Origin: Loxodes magnus
Taxonomy: Eukaryota > Ciliophora > Karyorelictea > Loxodida > Loxodidae
Assembly (NCBI GenBank): GCA_946699065.1
Contig: CAMPDV010001323.1
Location: 1 to 64,000 of the forward strand
Direction: 5' to 3'
Length of the DNA: 64,000 bases
Part shown: positions 12,358-25,024 of the stretch, one piece after another
How the letters are laid out: each line of letters begins with the position of its first letter
Numbering within the stretch: the stretch's first letter is position 1
Position numbers and translations under genes: made by a program
Notes under the pieces: model-generated
What the model was told of the DNA's origin: nothing
Seen by the model: only the letters and a program-made list of their open reading frames with translations
Database searches by the model: none

Positions 12358-14100
12358 TCACTTCCTACCAATTTAGCCCTTTATTTTAGTTGCAGTCATT
12401 TAAAATCGCTAAAACAGTTTATTATTTTTTTTTGCTTAAATTTAGCAAATTTTTCTACAATCTTTATTTTGCACTAATTGGCACGCTTCCACCTAGCCAG
12501 AATATTCTTATAGTAAACTGAGTATTTTATTTAGATTTTTCAGCAAGATATATTAGGAACTGTGAATTTTTCTTTTAGTGAAATTTTGTAGCCATTTATA
12601 TCTTTTTCGAATATAGTTTCAGATATCTTTTATCAGATAAACTCCCAAGCCCAATTAAGTTATTTAAAATTGTTTTTACAATTTTTCTTAATTTTATTTC
12701 TCAAGAATCTTAAATCAAAATTTCTAAGAATTACACAAACTTAATGTTCATTTAAGTTTGAATGCTAAAAGTTTCAATTCAGTCTACTTTAATTTTTGGG
12801 TGTTCAATTAGAGCTACTGATTACTCAATATTATTCAGGAGAATTTTCTTTTTTATGCTAAATAAATAATCCAGATACTTCAAAAGTTTATTTAGGAAAC
12901 TACGGGGTCTTCTTCATATTTATATAAGGACTATTTTCAGTCGGTAAATGTTCTAAAGTAACCAATCTAACTTTTTAAAAACTATCGATATTCTTCCTAG
13001 CACTCAGTTCCATGAATCTACTTTTTTAATTCTTCAGAATTGACTAAGAAACTTATAATCTTCACTTAAGATTATAATTTTTCCTTTCAAGCCTTACTAT
13101 CTCTAGTTTTACTAAGCTTTCTCTACTTTATTAATTAGAGCTGGACTCTATATATTATCTTACAAATTTCAAAATTAATTGTGAGAAATTAAGAACACTT
13201 GAAGTCGAGTTTTTTAAAAGAAAAATCTTCATTTCTAATATATATTTATAGATACTTAAAATTTAGCTGCCAAGTAATAATTATCTCTTAGAATCTGCTT
13301 TAAAGCTCATAATTGCTTTTTAGACTGTATAGCTGCTATTTTTTTCAGCTTGCTATTGAACTAATTCATTTTAACTTTTAAGATCTAAAAGCTTGGCATG
13401 TTCTATAATAAAAAGGAATTTTTCTAGCATCTAAATAAATAATACTTACAGTATTCTTTAGTTATAAGATATGCATAAACTCTACTTTATTAAGAACTAA
13501 ATGTGACTCAGTTTAATTTAGTATTTGCGAGAAACCTTAGTGTTTCTCGGAATTTTGACTGTTATGAAAAATTCGGATTCTTCCTTAAACATCTTCAAGT
13601 TTGAAAAATTTTGGGCATATTTCAATTTTTACTAAGATTAGGCCATCTTTAAATCACGGAACTAGTTCTACTCTGATTAGAATCTTCAGATCTTATCATT
13701 TTTTGCCTTTACTTATTTTTGGATCGAAATTTAGTTCCAGAATTAATGTCTTTTGCTACTCTCTACTACTATAAATATTATACTTTTAAGGAGATTCCTT
13801 TTTTTTTCTTGGAGATCAAAGGTAATTTAATCTTTGATTAATAAAAGCAAATCCGCTGAAGACATCTCTTGATTTCCTAATTCTATTTTAGCTCCAGCTC
13901 TTTTTACTTAGATTGGATCTTTCTAGTATTTTTAATTGCAAAACTTTCATATGGACTATAGAATAAGAATCCTGTATCAAATTAATTATTTTAAATAGAA
14001 AGGATAATCTTTCATCTCTTCTTTATTTTCTAGATATTTGCTAATCTTTCCTTTTTGATATAGATTAGTGTTTCTATGTTGTAATTTGAATATTATCCAT
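12358..14100 (-). CDS. Coding-like ORF, unknown protein of ~580 residues
   Basis: Read on the minus strand with TAR = Gln and TGA = Trp, one frame runs from ATG (14100-14098) to a TGA at 12360-12358, exactly 580 codons plus stop. The N-terminus is basic and Gln-rich (MDNIQITTQKHQ...). In the two segments I counted (about 13.4-13.7 kb and 12.9-13.2 kb) G is enriched at codon position 1 over positions 2 and 3, a coding signature. About a dozen internal TGA codons occur, near the random expectation, so the frame is not proven by depletion. No domain was recognised. A frameshifted alternative reading also looked protein-like, which shows how weak reading by eye is here. Confidence 0.4.
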
Positions 14101-17050
14101 TTTATTTGATTTTAAAATATTTAAAATTAACTAGAATTAATAAAGTTATTAAGCTAGATTACATCTAAAGCAAATTTTTAGAGTAATATTAAAGTTAAGA
14201 GATAATTAAAGTTATTTAGTTGTATTACTATATATTTTAATAAAAAGTATCTAAAACTAAAGGAAGATCTTAACTCTATAGAAATAATAATCACCATTCT
14301 AGTTTTAATATTCTAAGCTTTATTTTTCTGTTGCTATTCTAAATCTATAAGTACCTCTTATTTTTATTTAAGTTCTTTCTTATGAGCCAACCACATAAAT
14401 AATTAAGGCTTAACTTGTATATTCTATTAATCAATCTTATATCCAAAATTAAGACTCTATTTAAATACTATAGGTAATAAATTTATAATTGTTTGCTATA
14501 TTAGTGATTATATCTATACTCTTATATTAAATTATTCTAATTGTGCATCATGCACAGTATTTCCTTTATTTAGTTATAATACTTTATTATTTTAGCTATA
14601 GACATTTCCTTATAATTAAGTGCATTTAATAGTTATAGATTAGTTAGTGCTTCTTTTACCTATTATCTATAAAGTTTATATTTTAAAGATTGCTAAGAAT
14701 AATAACTTAAATATAGTTAAATTAAAAATTTATATTCTGGCATTTATCTTTTTTACATTTCTTCAGTTTTTGCAAGATCCAAAGGTAAGTTTTATAATCC
14801 TAATTTAAAATAAAGATTTCTTAAATAGTTTTGTCAAATAGTTGCTAAAAATCCTCCAGACACTTTCTATCAGTACATGCTAACAAAATTTAACTAGAGA
14901 AAATTAAAATTTGCTTTCTAGATCGATTTAATTTTAGCTGTTTTTTTCTATGTCTTATTTCCTATATTTATTCTTACATTAAATATCTTTCTTTAAATTT
15001 TATTTTTATCTTTCTATTTATAGAATTGAATGTTGTAGCTCATTTTATGGTCTTAAGTTAGCTTAATTTATTTATTTTTGCTAATTTTTCAATTATTTAA
15101 TGAATTATTTCTTTTTATGTTGATTCCTCTATATCTCTAATTAAAATTCAAAATGATCATAGCACTTTCTATTTATTTAAGCATCTTAGATTTTGTTTTA
15201 TCGAATATTTTTAGTGCTTTATACTTATTCTGCTCAATTAATTATTTTTCTCTTTCAAATTAAAATAGCTTCCAATAGTTTCAGTAAATCCTTAAAGTCT
15301 TAAGATTTTAACTTTCTAATATCTATTAATATTTTTAGATTTATGACTTAAACTTTCTTTTTCCGAATAGTTTCTTAGTTAGTTTAGATGCAGATAAGAC
15401 TTTAATTTACATTTCTAAAGTATTGAAACTTTGATTGCTCCCAGTTAATGACTTTGTATTTTGAATTAAAGTGAAATAGGAATTTTTCTTTAATATAATT
15501 AAGATATAAATTAAAGATATATTAATATATTAATAATAGAAATACTTTTAGTTTAATAGTCTACTAATTATTATCTTCCTTATTATTTAAATCATACTAA
15601 CTCTCTTTATCTAACTTTAAATCTCATTATTATTATTTTAATAAACCCCTTATTTTTAAATAAGATTATAGTATTATTTTGATTAAATAATTTATAAATA
15701 AAAGATTAAAATTTAAATAGTATTTAATAGCAATCAAGCAAATTAATAATCATTTTAATATAACTAATTACTGCAAGCATTATTAGATAAATCACTAACT
15801 AATTTATATTCATAATCAAACATTAAAGGCTAAAGGAAATATATCTTTATTTATATTACTTCAACAAAGATATAGAACAATATCAAAAATGAGAACATTA
15901 CAATTATAATGAAGCAATGAGCAAGCATTAGAGGGAAGCTAATAAAAATGATAAATAAGAAATATTTCAAAATTAATATTTTAAACTTTCCATACTTTAA
16001 ATTCTTAGTAATTTTAGTAAATATGGATAAAGTTACTAAATTTAAGAACTTTAAAATATTTGAAGGTTATATAGTATTTGCTTAGTCAATCTACGACTAA
16101 TAATAAATTTTTAATGTTTTAGAAATGTGTTAAACATATTTTTAATCCCTGTATTTTTAGTAATCTTCTATAGCACTTTAGTTTGAAAAAGATCTTGAAT
16201 TGTAAAAAATCCCTATATAAACATAAACTATGAAAGACAAATTTTAAATATCAACTAGTTGTTAAGGTATAGATTCTTCACAAAGGTTTATAAATCCTTT
16301 TTTATATAAGTCTTTTCTAAAATATGAGGTTCAATTTTCAGAACAATTAACTTGCACAATGTTTTAGTTTTAGATTCGTATAGATAATAATAACAGTTTT
16401 TATTAATATCATTTATTTATAAATATTATTTCTTATTCTCCATTTGTGGGTAATTCACATAACTTTGGCTAGTTTAACTTCGTTCTTTTACTTTTAAAAA
16501 TAAACAATTTAATTTTAAACTTCTATGATAGCACTTATTCCCTTTATATATTATACGTAGTATTTTCAATACTGTTATCATATAATCTATATTTTAGATA
16601 AATGTCTAATCATTGTTTATTTAGTAATCCTTTTATAAAAAATAACTTATGCCTTATTTTATACATTATTCAAACTTTTATTGTTGTTATAACTTTAAAA
16701 TTTGATCCCAAACTACTTCTATATCAATAGATTAATTTGAGATTACTTTGTTAATATCTTGCATTCAATTAAATGGCTACTACGAGCAAGCTGCTTTTAT
16801 TGCAGAGCCTAGACAAATGAAAAAAGTCAAGTGCTAATGTGTTGTATTATAACTAATTTTCAATCATATTTTTAAATTAGCTTTAACTAGTTAAGATTAT
16901 CTTTCAGAGGATTAATAGCTTACTAGAACTTTGTCTTAAATTATTTGATGCATTTATCTTTGCTCTTATTAAATACCTATGTATTCACAGATTTTAAACC
17001 AAATTTATGTATTGCTCATTTTATAATAATAATATTAATTTTAAGTTTTC
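14101..17050. other. AT-rich region, no gene recognised
   Basis: About 3 kb of AT-rich sequence with mixed strand bias. Short pyrimidine-rich parts (14.7-15.4 kb) could be remnants of minus-strand coding sequence, but no motif supports this. Confidence 0.5.
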
Positions 17051-17114
17051 CGTTTTAAGAATTTCCAACTCCGTCAGGAAGACAGTAGTTCATGCTCCCT
17101 GCTGTTAAATAAAA

Positions 17115-17152
17115 GAGTTCGGGTCGCCCAATTTTAGCGAGATTGGGAACTC
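17115..17152 (+). other. Strong hairpin with a 7-nt bulge upstream of the RT ORF
   Basis: GAGTTC (17115-17120) pairs perfectly with GAACTC (17147-17152), and CCAAT (17128-17132) with ATTGG (17142-17146), leaving a 9-nt loop and a 7-nt bulge on the 5' side. It sits in a GC-richer 180-bp island just before the truncated retrotransposon. It could be part of the element's RNA or a remnant of its insertion target. Confidence 0.5.
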
Positions 17153-17329
17153 GGATTTTTCCAGGTTTTCCCTCCTTTAACTTGCCTTGGTTCCATCTTA
17201 ATCTTTTATATTGAACCATCCGGGTTGCAATACATTCTTTTCATTCTTGCTTCTTCTTTTTTCTTCTTTTGTTGTTTTTTAATCCAATAGTTTCTTTATT
17301 TCTATTAGAATTCCTAAGTCAAATTACCA

Positions 17330-19185
17330 CTAGGTCTCATCTTGGCTTTAGAATCTTTTTATAATAACTTAACTACTTCCTTTATTATAGACGGAACAAA
17401 TTCTAAGAAATTGAAATTTAGCAATGGAGTGATGTAAGGAAGTTCGCATGGACCTGTGCTTGCATTATTATACTATGACATTGTCATTAGACATATAGAA
17501 AACAAAGGAGAAATATTAGGATTCAGATGTGCTAATTTTAAGAATAGGTTCACTTGTAGAGGTTGAGCTGACGATTTAATCCTATTATCGAACTCATAAA
17601 AAAATATGTAGTCACTTATTAATGAAGCAAACTCCATTTTCAATTAGACATTTCTTAAAATAAATGTCTCCAAATGCGAAACGTTATAGTTTTTAAAAAA
17701 GAAAAGCAAAGAAACAAAACTAGACTTAAAAATAGGAGACCAAGCAATAATTTAGAAACAGCAAGTCACATATTTAGGGGTGATCCTTCACCAAAAGAAG
17801 AATCTAATTAACCATTGCAAATACGTTGCTGCAAACTATCTTTCAGCAATTAAAAAGGCAGTATTTGCATTATCAAGATATAGAAACGTAACACCTTGAA
17901 ATTTCAAAATGCTTTGTAGACTGTTCACGCTTCCTAAAGCAGAATACGGTGGGGACTTAATACCTTGGACTGTGCAATATGGAATAAATGGAATCTTGAA
18001 CAGAATTGAAAAGAGCATGAGATTAATAGCCAGAAAAGCCTTTTAATCGGCAGGAAATACGTTTAATGAATCATGCTTTGTAGACCTTAACTGGATGCCA
18101 TTCAAACACATGATGGCTCTTAAGTATTTCAGGTTTTTCTTTAAGATTAGAAATGAAAGCTAAAATCAACCTTAATCGTCTATTGGAATATTGTTTGAGA
18201 ATAATTATAAAGAGGGATATCAATATTATGATGAAGTTTAGAAATTGGCCTCATTTTATAAAATAGAAATTGATAATAAAGAGCACAATAACAACTTAAT
18301 TTAATTCAGTAAATATGTATAGGCATAAATATAAAAGACATATTTTGAATTAGCTCTTTCAAGATTCAGCAGAATGCCTACTGCATAAATATATACAGAA
18401 CAATTTTAAAACCTAAGATAATTCCCCAAAATAACATACACGAAATTAAACAAAAAATATTTGAAAGAAATAATTTGCATCTATAAGATTAGAAGTTAGT
18501 CTTACGCATTTCGAAAGACTCTGAAAGATCGAAATTATATTATTGAAAACCCTTTTTGTATATGCGGAGAATATGACACTCTCCAACATGTAATGGAATG
18601 TATATATTACATTGATATAAGAGAATGATTGATCTCCAAAATTGGTTAATGTGATATTTTGAAACTAATAAGTTACGATTAACTATATATAAACTCTTTT
18701 CCTAAGAAAAAAATAGAAATGGTGGATGAATAAATAAAAATATTCATTCAAATGTTTATTAAAAGGAGGCGAGAAATTCTATAACAAGAGAAAGAAGAAG
18801 AGAAATACGAGAAATAATAAAAAGAAGCAAATCTAAGAATAGAAAATGTTAATGAAGAGAATGAAGAATAATAAAAACAAGAAAACAAAGAATAAGATGT
18901 CCAACAAAATTAGATGTAAAATGATGAGGAAGAAGAAGATTGGAACGAAGAGGAAAACGATAGCGAAGATGAAGAAGAAGAAGATTGACAACAGAAAATA
19001 GAAAAAAATGAAAATTAGCTTGAAAATGAACAAGAAAGGAAATACTTAGAAGAAAAAAAAAACCTAAACTAGAAAATTAGTTCTGAAGAGTAATAAACTT
19101 GATATATAATAACATTTAAAAACAATATAATACCTTCAATTGGAAGAACATATTCTGAAAATTGAAGGTACCACAAATTTTTTTA
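17330..19185 (+). CDS. Non-LTR retrotransposon ORF2 fragment: reverse transcriptase + zinc finger
   Basis: With TAR as Gln the frame encodes the C-terminal half of a LINE reverse transcriptase, which copies element RNA into DNA at the target site. Visible motifs: NGVMQGSSHGPVLALLYYDI (from about 17423, RT blocks 3/4), x-ADDLILLS (catalytic Asp-Asp codons 17570-17575), then VTYLGVIL (block 7), and a C-terminal C-X-C-X7-H-X3-C finger (Cys 18557, 18563 and 18599, His 18587), as in zf-RVT domains. An acidic Glu/Asp-rich tail follows. The fingers and the first catalytic Asp motif are missing, so the copy is 5'-truncated, as is usual for LINEs. Six in-frame TGA codons occur, including the residue before ADD, where an aromatic is normal; all fit Trp. 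The frame ends near 19.2 kb without an obvious poly-A. Confidence 0.8.
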
Positions 19186-19189
19186 GTTA

Positions 19190-19447
19190 AATCTAATCTA
19201 ATTAGAATTCCTAACACTTCCGATAAAAATGTCATACGCTTCCACAGCAGAAACATTTCTTTTTTATTTTGAATTATTTTCCTTTATTTGTTTGCTCTTT
19301 CTAGGCTTCGATTTCCATTTGTATAGCCCCAGTTTCGCTTTACTCTTTCTTAAAAGTTTACAATTTCTCTTCTACTTTTACGAGTCTATTATCCAGTTCA
19401 GTCTGTTTCTAAAGCTAGTTTTAGGATTCGTTAATCTGACTTTGTGA
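19190..19447 (-). CDS. Zinc-knuckle (CCHC) ORF fragment, Gag/ORF1-like
   Basis: On the minus strand, ATG 19318 opens a frame that reaches a perfect C-X2-C-X4-H-X4-C knuckle at 19255-19214 (CFCCGSV-x-HFYRKC, x = TGA). The residue read from TGA sits where Gly or an aromatic is common in knuckles, so Trp, or a Gly codon mutated to TGA, would both fit. Upstream the frame is Lys/Glu/Gln-rich. It resembles the knuckle ORF at 2.1 kb in type though not closely in sequence. It lies tail to tail with the reverse transcriptase fragment on the other strand, so the two belong to different insertions or to a rearranged element. Confidence 0.5.
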
Positions 19448-19449
19448 GA

Positions 19450-20432
19450 TATTCCAAAAGGCGTTAAGATCTCTTTCCTTATTACTCCTTTTATTTAATA
19501 TTTTTTACATATTTTTTATTTCTAACTTTAACATTAAGTTTATTAAATAGCTTAAAATGTTTTCTGGATCTAGCATATAAATAGCAATAGATTCATGTAT
19601 TTTAGTTATTTTTATAATTTCCTTGCTAATAAGTTTTTCTTTTATATAAAAGGAACTAACATCTTTATAATATCAATCACTTAACTTTAGTATGTTAATT
19701 TATCTTTAGTATCTTAAAGGTAATCACTATTAATTAGATTTTTCATTAAAATTGTATATATTAATGATAATTAAAAATAGCGGTAAACTATTTTTATCTT
19801 GCCTTTACTTTTAAAATAACTAAAATGTATTGAACTATACTTTAATTGCTTGATTAAGATTAAATTTTCTTAAAAGAATTAGGAAAGCTTTATTATTAAT
19901 GCCTATCAATTATAAGTAAATAATTACTTATAGATATTTTTATTCTAAATGGTTGCTTTTTAATATATCTTTCTATAGCTGTCTATTAAGCTATTTTTGA
20001 TTTAATCTTTTTCTCTAAGATAATATTTTGTTGCTTTTAGGTGGCTAAACACAATATTTTCTTTCACCTAAAACTTTTATCTTTTATTTTCCAAATTTAT
20101 AGCTTTAATTTCCTTCCAAATTATACAACCTAAATTTTAAAATAATGATACTTCATTATCATATACATAGAAGCCTCTTTTTATAGACAAATTAAAAGAA
20201 AATAGCTTCTTTTATTAAGATAAAGGCATATTTACTATGAATATACTAACTTGAAAGGTTTGTATAATAATACTTATTAAGCTTTCAATTATAATTTAGG
20301 TAGTTTAATCAATTACTTTTACAATCTCTTAATTGAATTTAAGAGTTTTAAGCAATTAGATCTTTAGTAAACTTAGACTCTTTATTAAGGTTATTTCTGT
20401 CTGTAGAACTATAAATTGCTTTTAATTTTAAA
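19450..20432. other. AT-rich spacer
   Basis: About 1 kb of AT-rich sequence with no recognised motif. From about 20.3 kb several frames look weakly protein-like and may be an upstream part of the next gene. Confidence 0.45.
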
Positions 20433-22067
20433 ATGCTTATGGTTTTATTACTCAAAGACATTTAATTAACTAGTTCAAAAAGTAGAATCATGTCTTTACT
20501 ATGAGATTATGGGTTAATAATATTCACATAGAGTAGTCCTTAATAAAAAATCGGATATATAGATACTGAGTTGTCTTAAGTGAATGAGGACCAAATCATT
20601 ATTGAAGCAAGAGGAATTGATCTGAGGTAGAATTTGGATGTATAAAGAAATAACCCTTTAAGCAGAAGATTTATATCATCTTATAAAGAAATCGTTTTAG
20701 TTTAATACTTAAATATCTAGCTTTGCTTCCTTAAGTAGTTTTTGGCTAGCTTTCAGAGTGAATAGCAAATGAACTAAAAAAAATTTGAGAATCAAATATG
20801 TAAAGCTTTATATTTATAGGTATTAAGAGATTTGTCTTAGCTAAAATACTAAGCTAGAGTAACTAAGTCAGAGATAATAAAACAAAATCAGATCTTAATT
20901 ATATTTTGAATGAGAATAATTTTAGAAGTTCTAAATCAGTCTATAAGATTTTAAACTTAAATCAGCAAAAACAAAATCACTGCAAGAAATTTTTAATTAG
21001 ATTAAAAATGTTTTAGCGGATTTAAAAGGAGAAATAGTGATTTAAGTTCTAGTAACAGTAATTTTAAGTAAATTGCTTTGCAAAATTAAGAAGGGTAAAT
21101 TTTATCTAGCAGAGTTAAAAGAAAGAAGCTTGACATAGAGGTAGGCATTTTATAAAAATTAACCAATTTATTTATATTTTTGCCTGCTATAACTTCTAAT
21201 AACTAGAGTAAGAAGAAATAACTCTTTAGATCTATTTATAAAAACAGAGCTCGGTTTTAAGAATCTCCTCAGGCTTGCTTGAATTAATTGAAAATCTAGA
21301 AGATAACTTACTGAAGAAATGACAAAAAACATATGCAAATGTAGAATTAAGTTCTTTAAGGAAAGAGAGTTATTAACACTTAAAACTATGAGTTTTTTAC
21401 GTAGTATCTTATATACCTTCTGGCAATTATCGGAAATTAAAATATTAAGAGATAAAGGAAAGCATTGAATAAAACGAAAAAGAGTAATTCTTCAGAATAA
21501 TAGCTTCAATGAACATTTTAAGAATAAGAGTGTTCTTAAGAACAAGATTCTAAAGCTACTTCAAATTAAAGAAATTTCTAGTCATAAGATAAAAATGAAG
21601 CTAAAAAATCTTATCTATTTTTAGAAAATTTAAGCTAACATTTTAAAAGCTAATGCATTTTAAAAAATTCAGCTTTGTAACATCATAAGCAAACTTTTGA
21701 GTAATTTGACAACAAATCTGCCATTTCTATTACCAAGTAATCAGAAAAATTTGATATGCAGTTAAATTTTAAAAAATTAGTTAAAAAAGTGGAGCTAGTA
21801 TAAGCTTAATAAAGGTTATTAAGTTATTCAACTTATCTTGCTTTATCTATCTCCCTTCACTACTTTTTAACGAAATTTCCTTATTCTGTTTCAAAAATTA
21901 TCGTCACTTTCTTATCCTTAACTACAGATCTTTTTAGTTAATAGAATTAAGGCTTATGGTCTATACTTTTCATTACTTACTAAAATAAAAGTTCATTTTC
22001 TTTTTGATTTTATTTCTCTGCTTCATTAAATAAGCAAGAGTTTGTAGTATAAGCTCTATTTTTTTGA
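20433..22067 (+). CDS. Coding-like ORF with hydrophobic C-terminus, possible membrane protein
   Basis: ATG 20433 opens a frame that reaches TGA 22065-22067, 544 codons, with TAR as Gln. It contains about four internal TGA codons, against roughly nine expected. The N-terminal part is mixed and Gln-rich; residues from about 465 to 540 hold two hydrophobic stretches (around STYLALSISLHYF and LWSILFITY) that could span a membrane. The start is uncertain: the frame stays plausible upstream, and a second frame near 20.3-20.7 kb also looks protein-like. I recognise no family; an ion channel or sensory membrane protein is only a guess. Confidence 0.4.
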
Positions 22068-22790
22068 GTTTCTGCTATTAATAATCAACTAATAGAACCA
22101 TAGAGGTCTTCATAATTTTTAAAAATATAATCATTTTGGAATTTTTTTAAGAATTAGCTTTCTTTTTCTATCTTAACAGAAATTTAGCAACACCAAGATT
22201 TTAGTTTCTACAGCTATAATTTTAGATTCCAAGAAAAGATAATAGATTTTTAGCTTAGTAAAGAAAATAAAGATTTGATTTATTTAATATTAATAACTCT
22301 TTAAACAGTCTATAAACTTGTTAAAATAATAATATACTAAGCAATAAGATAATAAGCAAACGCTATTCATATTAATACAATAGAGATTAGTTATTTAATA
22401 AACTTTAAACTCTTAATATCAATATGATTAAAGGGCTTTATTACTTTAATAATAGCTTTAGTAATAGATAGTAAATAATAGTATTATAGGTATGTTTAGA
22501 GTAATCATTTTAATAATAATAACTTTAACTAAAGCTACTACTTATTTAAATATAATAGCTATTAACTTTAATTATGATAATAGATCATATTACATTAGAT
22601 TAAGTTACTTGCTTGATTTACTTTTAATCTAGTTTAACAAATCTTTTACCTAGTTTAATTTTTAAGCTGTTCTATTGTAAATAAAAGTTAAAGTGGTTCT
22701 TTAATTTACTGTCTCTTTAATTCGATCTTTAAAGATAATTTATAAATAATTAAAAGATTTGATAATTACTCTATCTTAAGCTTTTGAAAG
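22068..22790. other. AT-rich spacer
   Basis: AT-rich DNA between the possible membrane protein gene (+) and the kinase region (-). No motif seen. The two neighbours converge here, so it may hold two 3' ends. Confidence 0.45.
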
Positions 22791-22839
22791 ATTATTATTA
22801 TTAGTTTCATTAGTTATAAAATTCAGGTAAATTAACTTT

Positions 22840-24201
22840 TAATAATATTAGGAATTAAGCTATATTTAGTTAACCATTTTTAAATAGTAACTTAAGTTCC
22901 TTTGCTTATATTAGCTTAGTATTCTCCGAATGTAAAATCACCTTTCATAATCTAACTGTAAAGCTCTTTGCCATTTTTCCTTTTGGAAGAATAAAATTAA
23001 TTAAAGATAACAAAAATAAGTACTCTAATCGCTCAAATATATTCTGGGAAGCCGCTATGCTCTTTATCGCCAATTATTTAAGGTGATATATAACTAAATG
23101 GGCATAAAACTTTTCCAACTTCTAACTAGGTGGAATTTCTGTTGAAAAGCCAAAGTTAATAAGCTTGACGACTAACTAATAATCCGATTTATTATTCTAA
23201 AGCAGAAGATTTACTAGCTTAATGTCTCTATGCGCAATGTTTAAATCATAGCAATAATCCAGAGCTTATAGCAGCTACTTAATTATCATTTTTGCGATTT
23301 CTTCTGGAATCTGCGTTTAGTTTGTTTATGAGAAATATATACAATTCAGGTCCATCCATATATTCAGTTACCAGATTATTTGCTTATTTTAACTAACTAC
23401 CTCTTATAGCTTCGCTATGTTAGGATATCTTAGCTTTTGTAGTACTAAAATTTCTCATTTACTAATTTCATTCTATGTGTATCCATAAGCTTAAACTTTT
23501 CATATACTTTTATAGTCACTTTTTGTTCACTGTACTTGTTTTTTCCATAAATTAGAAACACATAAGCACCACGTCCAATTAATTTCCCTAGGCAGTAGTT
23601 ATTAAGTGAGATTTTGCTCCCTGTAAAATTGCTGAAGGATTTAGAATCAGCTTATTTAACTTATTTATCAGCTGGTTTTTCTTTCTCTACTTCATTGTTC
23701 TGAGCAAAATTTAACTGCCTCATATTGTATATTCCTGGATTATTTTTTCCTTTATTATCTTCTTCTAATTTTGAACAAAATACTTTGCTTAGATTTAATT
23801 TGTTGCATTTGATAGGAGACATTTTTGTTGTTTATGGAAAAAGAGAAGACCTGAAACTGGTATCAGGAGTAAAAGATGGAAATTAAAGAGGTAGATTTCA
23901 CTCTGAACCCAAGCGGCTGATGTTATTTTCTGCTTTGCTATGTAGGTAGCTCTGTAATATACTTAGTTTATTGATTGTAATTTAAGGCAGCTGATTGATT
24001 TCCTCACTGTTATTCTCTTCTTTGGCAGTCTATATTGGAGTAGCTCTTATTTCCTCTTAGCTTTCCTTTATACTCTCTAATATATTCTCAAAGTAATTAT
24101 ATTCTGCTTAACTTCTTTAGACTTCTTCGGAATTCGTTAGAGACTTGTTTCCCTTTCATTATTTTTGGAATTTGATACTTCTGCTTCTTTGGTGATTTCA
24201 T
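22840..24201 (-). pseudogene. CAMK-like protein kinase, frame-broken
   Basis: The minus strand holds the landmarks of a Ser/Thr kinase of the CAMK/SNF1 type in order, but in three frames: glycine loop LIGRGAY (23562-23579), the Lys motif VTIKVYEKF, hinge LVTEYMDGPEL, catalytic loop HRDIKLVNLLL (His codon 23232-23230), the metal site read as NFG instead of DFG (23149-23157), and ELYSQIMKGDFTF (22931-22966) from the C lobe. The APE region is not clear. An N-terminal extension starts at ATG 24201 (MKSPKKQKYQIPK). One frame change fits loss of a single G in GAG-GAA. The Asp to Asn change removes the Mg-binding residue, so even a repaired frame would probably lack activity. Decay is the simplest reading; indel errors in the sequence could add to it. 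Confidence 0.7.
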
Positions 24202-25024
24202 TATATCTAAAAAAAGATGTTCAATTAAGACTTAGCTAAGTTGCCTTGATAATTATAAAGGTATTTTTTAACTATGTATCAGATAAAGGGTGTTGCTAAG
24301 CTTTTTGTCTCTGTTTGAAAATATATTTGCTAGGTATAATTTACTATGACTAAAACGAGTCAATCTTGTTGATTTCTTTAAGATAATATTCTTTCCTCTT
24401 CACAGTGTTAGAATTAGACTTTTAAATAGCTACTAGAAACTAAGGAATTAATTATATCTCTTCATTGAATTTTAAATTTTTCCCTACAGTTTATTTAAGA
24501 GCAGTCTTATTAGAATGCAAGTTACTTCGAACTCCTATTTCGTTTCTATTATTTACAATAAATAATCTTTATGGTAGTAAGTTGTTGAACTGTCAAATCA
24601 GAGAGTTGTTTTATGTCTTATTTTTTTGAATGTGATTAGTAAATGATTCTAGAATTTAGAGTTGAGAGTAGCTAATTATTTACTATTTTATCTCTAGTTG
24701 AATATTTAATTACCTAAATAGAAGAATTAAGCGATAGATGTAGATTTTATTTTCTAATTATTATAATTGTTCTTCAATTCCATTTTTTAATAGATTTGTT
24801 TTTAATATTTAATATTGCATTAAAAATTTATGACTTTTGCATTATTAAGTGTATTTGTATTTTCTTTCCTTATTCTTGTATTGCTACTAGATACTAGATA
24901 TAAGAGCTATCCTTCAAATATTATATCTGTCTTATTGCTAATTTTGCACTGTATGTTGACTTCGTTTTACAAGCATTTAGTTTAAGAACTTGAATTTGCT
25001 ATTTGAATATTCTACAGCTAATAG
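24202..25024. other. AT-rich spacer between two minus-strand genes
   Basis: Likely holds the promoter side of the kinase region and the 3' side of the next minus-strand gene. No motif recognised. Confidence 0.4.

Noticed and set aside
12358-13200. Bromodomain/ET-like similarity in one minus-strand frame
   Set aside because: It appeared only in a frame that I later found to be shifted by a miscounted T-run; no support remained.
19229-19447. Plus-strand 72-residue hydrophobic ORF
   Set aside because: It is the antisense of the zinc-knuckle frame, whose C-X2-C-X4-H-X4-C motif is far more informative.
20280-20720. Ion-channel S4 or cyclic-nucleotide-binding similarity
   Set aside because: Two different frames looked equally protein-like and none showed defining residues.
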